The position numbers were made by a program, and so were the translations under genes. Shown here in pieces: positions 1 to 5,217 of a DNA stretch of 5,808 bases (positions are counted from its first letter, which is position 1; each line of letters opens with the position of its first letter). The stretch lies in the NCBI GenBank assembly GCA_947311125.1, contig CAMZKI010000113.1, positions 1 through 5,808 of the forward strand. The letters are read 5' to 3'. Source of the DNA: an uncultured Chlorobiota bacterium (GTDB taxonomy: Bacteria > Bacteroidota > Bacteroidia > Bacteroidales > JAADGE01). The notes beneath the pieces were generated by a model. It saw only the letters and a list, made by a program, of their open reading frames with translations, ran no database searches and was not told the origin of the DNA.

Positions 1-545
1 CCTGCCGTTTTTTCGCTTATCCGGTTTAATTGTGAAGTATCATTAAAATCAAGAAATTTTATTACCGGAACCAACGGTCTGAATGCCTGAGTAAGATTTT
101 CATTGTTCATCAAGCTCAAAGCACCGTGCGTGCTGCCGTGGTAAGCATTTTTAAAAGCAATTATTTCATACCTTCCGGTATATCTTTTTGCAAGTTTCAT
201 CGCTCCTTCAATTGCTTCGCTGCCTGAATTTACAAAGTAAACAGAGTTAAGCTTATCCGGAAGATTATCTGAAAGCAATTTTGCAAATTTAACCTGCGGA
301 CTTTGTATATATTCGCCGTAAACCATAAGGTGCATATATTTATCAAGCTGATTTTTAACGGCTTCAACTACCTTAGGATGCCTGTGTCCGACATTACTTA
401 CGGAAACTCCCGAAACCAAATCAATATATTTTCTGCCCTCATCGTCATACATATAAATTCCTTCGGCTCTCACTATCTCTAATCCGACAGGTGCATAAGA
501 AGTTTGTCCTACGTGCCGAAAAAAAAGTTGTCTGTTTGTCAACAT
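1..545 (-). CDS. Class III PLP-dependent aminotransferase, N-terminal 181 residues (3' end cut by window edge)
   Basis: Translating the minus strand from the ATG at 545-543 gives an open frame of 181 codons plus 2 nt up to the edge, starting MLTNRQLFFRHVGQTSYAP. This is the N-terminal half of a fold-type I, class III (ornithine/acetylornithine-type) aminotransferase, a cytoplasmic PLP enzyme that moves an amino group from an amine or amino acid to a keto acid. Family marks are YIDLVSGVSVSNVGHRHP (residues 40-57), the cofactor phosphate-binding NSGSEA (106-111) and AYHGST (134-139), whose aromatic residue normally stacks on PLP. The catalytic lysine lies beyond the edge. A protein of this kind, usually annotated only as 'aspartate aminotransferase family', is common in Bacteroidota. 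I cannot name the substrate. The start lies 5 nt after the trmH stop, so it is very probably co-transcribed with it. No strong ribosome-binding site is seen. Confidence 0.9.
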   Translation of the reverse strand, partial: MLTNRQLFFRHVGQTSYAPVGLEIVRAEGIYMYDDEGRKYIDLVSGVSVSNVGHRHPKVVEAVKNQLDKYMHLMVYGEYIQSPQVKFAKLLSDNLPDKLNSVYFVNSGSEAIEGAMKLAKRYTGRYEIIAFKNAYHGSTHGALSLMNNENLTQAFRPLVPVIKFLDFNDTSQLNRISEKTA

Positions 546-550
546 CGCTC

Positions 551-1219
551 TTATTTGTTTTTAATGAATTCGCTTATAATCGTATCAGATTTTTTTATAC
601 TCTTTTTAAGCCACTCTAAAATTATTTCTCTTTGCTCGCTATCATTTATTTTAAAGTCAATGTCTGATTGTCTCAATTTTAATGTTAAATGGTGCAAAAT
701 AATTGCTGCCGATACGGAAATATTAAAACTTTCGGTAAATCCGAACATAGGTATTTTCAGAAAAGCATCGGCATTTTCAAGGGCAATATCGCTTAAGCCC
801 GGAAGCTCAGAACCAAACATCAAAGCAAACTTTCCTTTTGTTATATCAAAATTTTCAAGATTTACGTCGTTTACATGCGGTGTTGTGGCAATTATCCGGT
901 ATCCTTTGTTCTTAAGAATTTTTATTGTTTGCAGGGTATTATTCTTTTCAGAATTATACTTGTATAAAGAAAGCCATTTTGATGCTCCCAATGCAACATC
1001 CGGATTTACCGTATACTTATTCTCGTTTTCAATAATATGAACATCCTGAACACCGAAACAATCACAGGAACGTAAAACTGCACTGGCATTATGCGGCTGA
1101 AAAATATCTTCTAAAACTATCGTTAAATATCTTGTTCTTTCTTTCGCTGTTTTGCGAAAAAGTTCAAATCTGTCTTCGGTTACAAAATTCCTAAGATAGG
1201 AAATTAATTCTTCAGTCAT
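551..1219 (-). CDS. trmH: TrmH-type (SpoU family) tRNA/rRNA 2'-O-ribose methyltransferase
   Basis: The 222-residue protein is a SPOUT-fold, SAM-dependent RNA ribose methyltransferase. TrmH itself methylates the 2'-OH of G18 in the tRNA D-loop and works as a cytoplasmic dimer. All three SpoU motifs are present: motif 1 PHNASAVLRSCDCFGV (42-57) with the conserved Asn44 and Arg50, motif 2 ALMFGSELPGLSDIALENAD (132-151) with Glu138, and motif 3 IPMFGFTESFNISVSAA (156-172), which forms the trefoil-knot cofactor site. The short N-terminal helical part (1-35) and a charged C-terminal helix (190-222) fit TrmH rather than the RlmB type, which carries an L30e-like N-terminal domain. Length is normal for TrmH. 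The ATG at 1219 is the only sensible start, since motif 1 follows closely. It heads a probable two-gene unit with the aminotransferase. The family is certain; the exact target nucleotide is inferred from the motif pattern. Confidence 0.93.
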   Translation of the reverse strand: MTEELISYLRNFVTEDRFELFRKTAKERTRYLTIVLEDIFQPHNASAVLRSCDCFGVQDVHIIENENKYTVNPDVALGASKWLSLYKYNSEKNNTLQTIKILKNKGYRIIATTPHVNDVNLENFDITKGKFALMFGSELPGLSDIALENADAFLKIPMFGFTESFNISVSAAIILHHLTLKLRQSDIDFKINDSEQREIILEWLKKSIKKSDTIISEFIKNK

Positions 1220-1239
1220 TTAAAAATTGTTTTATTCGG

Positions 1240-1247
1240 CAAAAATA
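1240..1247 (-). promoter_or_regulatory. Candidate -7 box for trmH
   Basis: On the minus strand this reads TATTTTTG, a full match to the Bacteroidota -7 consensus TAnnTTTG, ending 20 bases before the trmH ATG. The -33 position 19 bp further up (1267-1270) is TTTT rather than TTTG, so the upstream element is weak. It also falls in the U-tract of the HU terminator. A separate promoter is expected here because that terminator should block read-through from HU. The matching sequence is AT-rich and could occur by chance. Confidence 0.45.
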
Positions 1248-1271
1248 AGAAATTGTTCTGCCGTATAAAAT

Positions 1272-1301
1272 AAAAAAAGGAATACCGAAGCATCCCTTTT
1301 T
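1272..1301 (-). terminator. Intrinsic terminator of the HU gene, UUCG tetraloop
   Basis: The minus-strand transcript can form a 12-bp stem (arms 1301-1290 and 1285-1274) closed by C(UUCG)G, the extra-stable tetraloop at 1289-1286, followed by a U-rich tail (1278-1267, broken by a single A). Two of the twelve pairs are G.U wobbles when read on the minus strand. On the plus strand the same positions would be A-C mismatches. The hairpin therefore belongs to minus-strand transcription, that is to HU, whose stop lies about 20 nt upstream. Confidence 0.85.
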
Positions 1302-1321
1302 CAGTAAGGTGTAAGGATTAA

Positions 1322-1594
1322 TTAATTAACTTTTCTTGTTAAATCAGTTCCTGCTTTAAATTTAACAACATTTTTAGCCGGAATTTTAATTTCTTTACCT
1401 GTTTGCGGATTTCTTCCCATTCTTGCTTCTCTTTTAGAAACAGCAAAAGAACCGAAACCTACGAGAGCAACTCTGTCTCCTTTTTTAAGTGCACCTTCGG
1501 TAGCTTCAATAAATGCGTCTAAAGCTCTTCTTGAATCAGCTTTTGTTAATCCTGAACCTGCTGCAATAGCATCAATTAATTCTGCTTTGTTCAT
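1322..1594 (-). CDS. hup: HU-family DNA-binding protein
   Basis: This is a 90-residue histone-like HU protein, the standard length. HU dimers bind and bend DNA with little sequence preference, compact the nucleoid and assist replication, recombination and repair. Seen in the sequence: N-terminal helices starting MNKAELIDAIA, the GFGSF turn (46-50), and the beta-arm core ARMGRNPQTGKEIKIPA (57-73), whose Pro63 is the residue that intercalates between bases. The C-terminus KFKAGTDLTRKVN (78-90) is also typical. HU and IHF subunits share this fold; the arm sequence and the absence of partner-specific features favour homodimeric HU. The gene stands alone, with its own strong promoter (1638-1668) and terminator (1272-1301), as expected for an abundant protein. 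The leader is A/T-rich without a Shine-Dalgarno sequence. Confidence 0.96.
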   Translation of the reverse strand: MNKAELIDAIAAGSGLTKADSRRALDAFIEATEGALKKGDRVALVGFGSFAVSKREARMGRNPQTGKEIKIPAKNVVKFKAGTDLTRKVN

Positions 1595-1637
1595 AATAAA
1601 ATAATTTTTTTAGTGATTAGATAATAAATTTCTTATG

Positions 1638-1668
1638 CAAATATAGACTATTTCTGAAAAATTGCAAA
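1638..1668 (-). promoter_or_regulatory. Promoter of the HU gene (Bacteroidota -33/-7)
   Basis: Minus-strand TTTG (1668-1665), exactly 19 bp, then TATATTTG (1645-1638) followed by CA. This is a full match to the primary sigma-factor promoter of Bacteroidota (TTTG-N19-TAnnTTTG). Transcription would start near 1630, giving a leader of roughly 35 nt before the ATG at 1594. Both boxes match and the spacing is optimal, so this is the best promoter in the window. Confidence 0.85.
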
Positions 1669-1680
1669 TTTACAGCCGAC

Positions 1681-1698
1681 TTTTTTTCAAGAAAAAAA
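1681..1698. repeat. A/T-only inverted repeat, 7 bp arms
   Basis: Seven T (1681-1687), CAAG, then seven A (1692-1698) form a perfect inverted repeat with a 4-nt loop. With only A-T pairs it would be a weak hairpin. It lies upstream of the HU -33 box, so it might act as an AT-tract upstream element or help end recQ transcripts. Neither role is shown. Confidence 0.35.
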
Positions 1699-1754
1699 TA
1701 ATTTCACACTCTCTGTATCCTTTTGTTTATAAGGGTTACGGAGCAACTCGCTCA

Positions 1755-1797
1755 TTATTAAGCCATTACAATAACAATGCTTGTTTGGCATTAATAA
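1755..1797. repeat. Bulged inverted repeat downstream of recQ
   Basis: TTATTAAGCC (1755-1764) pairs with GGCATTAATAA (1787-1797), ten base pairs with a single bulged A at 1790 and a 22-nt loop. An alternative 5-bp pairing AATGC/GCATT (1776-1780 with 1788-1792) uses part of the same sequence. No U-run follows on either strand, so it is not a normal intrinsic terminator. It may be an mRNA 3'-end stabilising structure or a remnant of a small mobile repeat; this is inference. Confidence 0.45.
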
Positions 1798-1848
1798 TCA
1801 GCACTATGTATTTTTTTATTATTTTCCGAGAGTTTAGTATCGTCTCTG

Positions 1849-3777
1849 TTAAATTTCAGTTTTTTTCTTTGACCAAATAATGCGTTTATCAATGGTATAT
1901 TCTATTTTTTCCGATTCTAAAAGCCAAGATATTACTTTCAAAACTTTATTTTCGGCATAGTTTACAGAATCCGTAAGCTGTTCTATGCTTACGGGGGATT
2001 CTTTGAGTATCTTTTTTAATTCTTCATTAATTAAGTCAAATTCGTAATTACTGAGTCCCAACTCGTTCCGTCTCCTGCAAATATCACATTCACCGCACCT
2101 GTAAGGATTTTTCTCTCCGAAATAACTGAGCAGTATTTGACTTCGGCATTTTGCCTTACTTTCGGCATATTGCATCATTGCTTCGGCTCGTTTTACATAT
2201 CTTTCTTTTCTTATCCTGTAATTTTCCTTTGAAATAAGAAGATTTTTTTCGTCTAACCTTTCAGAAATAAAAACAATAAAGGGAACTTTCCTTTGCGGAA
2301 TATATTTTATTATGTTATGCTCGTTTAATTTAAGTAAATATCCGTAAATAACTTCATTTTTTGTATTTGCCTTTTTTGCCAAATATTCTTCATCAATTGA
2401 AACATAACCGGAAAACAATCCGGTATAACTTCTTAAAATGAGTTTTATAAAATTATCAAAATGCTTGTTAGCTACCTGATATTTATATAATTCATCTCTG
2501 TCAACCGTAAAAAAAACTTTTGACGGCGTAAAATCATCTTCGGTAAAATCTAAATAACCCTCATTTTGCAATATCTTCAGACTGCTTAAAACAGTATAAA
2601 CAGGCAATTTAAACTTACTGACAAAATCCCGCATACTGAAAGCTCTTATTAAACCTTTTCCTTCACCCACAGCCAGTTGATAGTAGTTAAAAATTGAATT
2701 ATAGACTTTTTTTATTTCACTTATTTCCGGAAAATTTGTTTTTATTCTCTTTTCAAAATTTAATTTATCAGATTTATGATACAACAAAACGGCATAAGAT
2801 ATTTTACCGTCTCGCCCGGCTCTGCCTGCTTCCTGAAAATAGGCTTCGGGGGATTCCGGCAAGTCGAAATGGGCTACAAACCGGACATCGGGTTTGTCTA
2901 TTCCCATACCAAAGGCATTTGTTGCAACCATTATTCTCATTTTTCCGGTTTTCCATTGCTTTTGCTTAAAATCCTTAATTTTTGCATCAATTCCGGCATG
3001 ATAATAATCGGCACTTATTCCTTTTGCTGCAAGATATTTTGCAATTTCAAAAGTTTTTTTTCTGCTGCGGACGTAAACAATACCGCTTCCTCTTTCTTTT
3101 ACTGCTATTTTCAGAAGATATTTTAATTTATCTTCAACTTCGCGAACTATATAAATAAGATTCTTACGTTCAAAACTTTTTTTAAACAGGTTATGTTCTT
3201 TAAACAAAAGTTTATCTTGAATATCTTTTGCAACTTCGGGTGTTGCCGTAGCCGTCAGAGCTATAAAAGGCACTTCGGGTTTTATTTTGCGAATATCTGC
3301 TATGTTCAGATATGAAGGACGAAAATCATATCCCCATTGCGATATACAGTGAGCTTCGTCTACGGCAACAAAATTTATATTCATATCCGGCAAACGGGCT
3401 AAAAAAATACGCGTTGAAAGACGTTCAGGTGAAAGATAGAGAAACTTATATGCCCCGAAAACGGCATTATTAAGCACTATATCAATCTCACCTTTAGACA
3501 TTCCCGAATAAACCGCTGCAGCTTTTATTCCCTTTTCTTTTAAATTCTCGACTTGATCTTTCATTAAAGCAATTAGCGGCGTAATAACAAGGCACATTCC
3601 GTCTTTTGCTAATGCAGGAACCTGAAATATAACAGATTTTCCGCCTCCCGTAGGAAGTAATGCTAAGACATCCTTATTTTCATCGGCAAGCGATTTAATT
3701 ACTTCTTCCTGTAAAGGTCTGAAATCCGTGAAGCCCCAATACTTGGTTAATATTTGTTTATATGTGCTCAATTTCAA
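1849..3777 (-). CDS. recQ: RecQ-family ATP-dependent DNA helicase (TTG start)
   Basis: The 642-residue superfamily 2, 3'-5' DNA helicase acts in recombinational repair and stalled-fork processing. Motifs in order: motif 0 around FRPLQ (19-23), Walker A PTGGGKS (42-48), DEAH (140-143) followed by the RecQ aromatic-rich loop CISQWGYDFRPSY (144-156), TATATP (175-180), ATNAFGMGIDK (285-295) and QEAGRAGRDG (315-324) with the arginine finger. A RecQ zinc cluster is intact: Cys544, then CGECDIC with Cys561, Cys564 and Cys567. It lies about 165 residues later than in E. coli RecQ. The intervening stretch (about 355-525) looks like winged-helix material. A further winged-helix-like tail follows (575-642), and no HRDC domain is evident. 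This order is, from memory, common in Bacteroidota RecQ paralogues. The start codon is TTG: the first in-frame ATG (codon 61) lies past Walker A, and the frame is closed by a TAA at 3832-3834. A second TTG at codon 3 is the only close alternative. Confidence 0.94.
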   Translation of the reverse strand: MKLSTYKQILTKYWGFTDFRPLQEEVIKSLADENKDVLALLPTGGGKSVIFQVPALAKDGMCLVITPLIALMKDQVENLKEKGIKAAAVYSGMSKGEIDIVLNNAVFGAYKFLYLSPERLSTRIFLARLPDMNINFVAVDEAHCISQWGYDFRPSYLNIADIRKIKPEVPFIALTATATPEVAKDIQDKLLFKEHNLFKKSFERKNLIYIVREVEDKLKYLLKIAVKERGSGIVYVRSRKKTFEIAKYLAAKGISADYYHAGIDAKIKDFKQKQWKTGKMRIMVATNAFGMGIDKPDVRFVAHFDLPESPEAYFQEAGRAGRDGKISYAVLLYHKSDKLNFEKRIKTNFPEISEIKKVYNSIFNYYQLAVGEGKGLIRAFSMRDFVSKFKLPVYTVLSSLKILQNEGYLDFTEDDFTPSKVFFTVDRDELYKYQVANKHFDNFIKLILRSYTGLFSGYVSIDEEYLAKKANTKNEVIYGYLLKLNEHNIIKYIPQRKVPFIVFISERLDEKNLLISKENYRIRKERYVKRAEAMMQYAESKAKCRSQILLSYFGEKNPYRCGECDICRRRNELGLSNYEFDLINEELKKILKESPVSIEQLTDSVNYAENKVLKVISWLLESEKIEYTIDKRIIWSKKKTEI

Positions 3778-3826
3778 AAAAAGCAGTTTACCTGTTAAAT
3801 ATTTTTTAGCTATGAAAGTTAAATCG

Positions 3827-3857
3827 TAAAGTTATAAGCAAATTATTAAAAGTCAAA
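3827..3857 (-). promoter_or_regulatory. Candidate promoter of recQ
   Basis: On the minus strand TTTG (3857-3854) is followed after exactly 19 bp by TAACTTTA (3834-3827), matching TAnnTTTG except for the last base. Spacing is identical to the HU promoter. Transcription would begin near 3820, about 45 nt before the TTG start. An AGG at 3793-3791 is the only purine-rich element between, 13 nt from the TTG. Confidence 0.55.
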
Positions 3858-3901
3858 ATTGATTTAAAAAAGAAAAATTCTGTTACTGACAAGTCAATAT
3901 T
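3851..3901 (+). repeat. Imperfect direct repeat in the recQ/plug divergent region
   Basis: AGTCAAAATT (3851-3860) and AGTCAATATT (3892-3901) agree in 9 of 10 bases, with starts 41 bp apart, close to four helical turns. The first copy covers the -33 box of the recQ promoter and the second sits just upstream of the likely plug -7 box. The second copy also overlaps a small inverted repeat, TGACAAGTCA (3887-3896). A shared operator is possible, but in AT-rich DNA such matches arise by chance. Confidence 0.3.
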
Positions 3902-3906
3902 TTTTC

Positions 3907-3914
3907 TTATTTTG
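3907..3914 (+). promoter_or_regulatory. Weak candidate -7 box for plug gene
   Basis: TTATTTTG followed by CG matches TAnnTTTG except at the second base, and ends 17 bases before the plug ATG. No TTTG or TTG occurs at the expected -33 distance. It is given because it is the best match upstream of this gene, not because it is strong. Confidence 0.28.
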
Positions 3915-3931
3915 CGTTCAGAAATAAATTT

Positions 3932-5206
3932 ATGTCTGTCAAGAGGGTAATATTAATATTGTTTCTGTTCGTTTTCGGAAATGTTTTTTCTCAAACCGAA
4001 TATGAATACAGGAATAAAATTTATAAAGAAGGTATCAAAACTGTTCTCTTTTATCGTATGGGGTGGGAATTTACTTATCCTGTTTTTGAACTTCAATCAG
4101 ATAAAAAATTAATTCTGACCTTTGATGATTTGAACGAAGATATTACTGATTATTACTATACAATAATTCATTGCACCGCCGATTGGCAAGCTTCCGACTT
4201 AAACCCTATCGAATATATTTCAGGTTATGAAGAAGAACAAATAGATAATTTTGAAAATTCGTTTAACACTCTTGTGCAATATACACATTATACGCTTGTT
4301 TTTCCTAATGAAAATATGCAACCGACAATTTCAGGAAACTATCTGCTGCTGGTTTATGAAGATTACGACAGAAATAAGCCGGTTTTGACAAGAAGATTTT
4401 ATGTCGTTGATAATAAATTAAAAACGGAAGTAAAAGTGCAGCGTTCTACATTCGTTACTGATATGAACACATCTCAGGAGCTTATTATTAACGTTACGGA
4501 TAAAAACGGTTATATTACAAACCCACAGGATGATTTTTCGGTTACGGTTGCTCAAAATAACAGTCAGGACATTATTCTTACGGGATTAAAACCCGATTTT
4601 ATAAGAGGAAATATTTATCAGTTTTATAATCCTCGCATTTTAAAATTTCTCGGCGGAAATGAATTTCGTTATTTTAATACAAAAAGCGTAAAATATGTTA
4701 ATGACCGAATTATGTCGATACATTTTAACCGACCGTATTATATTTTTGAGCTTGTGAAGGAAGAACCGGAAAATTCGCTGACTTACAGTTGGGCTCAAGA
4801 CATTAACGGAGAGATGCTTATAACTGCAGAGAATATTGACAACCCGGAGCTTGAGGCTGATTATGTTTATGTAGATTTTTCTTTACACTGTAAAAAAACT
4901 TTACCTGACGGAGATTTATTTGTTTACGGTGCTGTTTCTGACTGGAACTGTAACGAAATGAATAAAATGACTTATGATTACGGCTCTGAAGATTACAAAT
5001 TAAGAATGCTGCTTAAACAAGGTTTTTATAATTATGAATATGTTTTTTGCAATTCGGAAAATTCCGTTCCGGATTTGTCATTTACTGAAGGCAATTATTA
5101 TCAGACAGAAAACAACTACGTTATATTTCTGTATAACAGGCCGCAAGGCGGACAATACGATGAACTTGTAGGATATAAAATTGCTAATTCTTTAAAAATA
5201 TTCTGA
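3932..5206 (+). CDS. Type IX secretion system Plug protein (former DUF5103)
   Basis: The 424-residue exported protein belongs to the family first called DUF5103 and now known as the T9SS plug. In the Flavobacterium johnsoniae structure, Plug closes the periplasmic end of the giant SprA outer-membrane barrel when no substrate is in transit. The N-terminus MSVKRVILILFLFVFGNVFS is a Sec signal peptide with probable cleavage after Ser20 (VFS|Q). Family blocks in order: RNKIYKEGIKTVLFYRMGWE (27-46), YTIIHCTADW (76-85), PNENM and ISGNY (125-137), PVLTRRFYVV (150-159), GGNEFRYFN (241-249), QDINGE (289-294), DLFVYGAVSDWN (328-339) opening the beta-rich third domain, LKQGFYNYEYVF (361-372), and the tail GNYYQTENNY...YNRP (387-404). 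Length is normal and no block is missing. The only ATG before the signal peptide is at 3932. The gene is divergent from recQ and convergent with the haem gene 11 nt away, so it is transcribed alone. No other T9SS gene is in the window. Confidence 0.92.
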   Translation: MSVKRVILILFLFVFGNVFSQTEYEYRNKIYKEGIKTVLFYRMGWEFTYPVFELQSDKKLILTFDDLNEDITDYYYTIIHCTADWQASDLNPIEYISGYEEEQIDNFENSFNTLVQYTHYTLVFPNENMQPTISGNYLLLVYEDYDRNKPVLTRRFYVVDNKLKTEVKVQRSTFVTDMNTSQELIINVTDKNGYITNPQDDFSVTVAQNNSQDIILTGLKPDFIRGNIYQFYNPRILKFLGGNEFRYFNTKSVKYVNDRIMSIHFNRPYYIFELVKEEPENSLTYSWAQDINGEMLITAENIDNPELEADYVYVDFSLHCKKTLPDGDLFVYGAVSDWNCNEMNKMTYDYGSEDYKLRMLLKQGFYNYEYVFCNSENSVPDLSFTEGNYYQTENNYVIFLYNRPQGGQYDELVGYKIANSLKIF

Positions 5207-5217
5207 TACGGATAATT

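Larger units (their letters stand above)
1669..1848. other. Non-coding gap between recQ stop and HU promoter
   Basis: About 180 nt without a credible gene. A 72-codon plus-strand frame (1662-1880) crosses it, but it overlaps the recQ 3' end and the HU promoter and resembles no family I know. The gap holds several inverted repeats: an A/T-only one at 1681-1698, a 4-bp one at 1741-1753 (GAGC/GCTC) and a longer one at 1755-1797. The middle part (about 1730-1805) is visibly richer in G+C than its flanks. No clear intrinsic terminator for recQ (G/C stem plus U-run) is seen. Confidence 0.6.

Noticed and set aside
504..1040. Plus-strand open frame of 178 codons
   Set aside because: It lies antisense to trmH and the start of the aminotransferase, both strongly supported by family motifs. 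Its protein is Ser/Phe/Ile-rich as expected from reverse-reading an AT-rich gene, with no recognisable domain.
1662..1880. Plus-strand open frame of 72 codons in the recQ-HU gap
   Set aside because: It overlaps the HU promoter and the recQ 3' end. The translation is dominated by homopolymer-derived residues and has no known family. It is kept only as part of the description of the gap.
2694..3126. Two plus-strand open frames (91 and 116 codons)
   Set aside because: Both are antisense to the conserved helicase motifs of recQ and match no family.
1849..5206. Defence or mobile island built around the RecQ-like helicase
   Set aside because: No nuclease, methyltransferase of DNA, integrase, transposase or other defence partner is adjacent. 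The neighbours are HU and a T9SS Plug gene with their own promoters, and composition is uniform.
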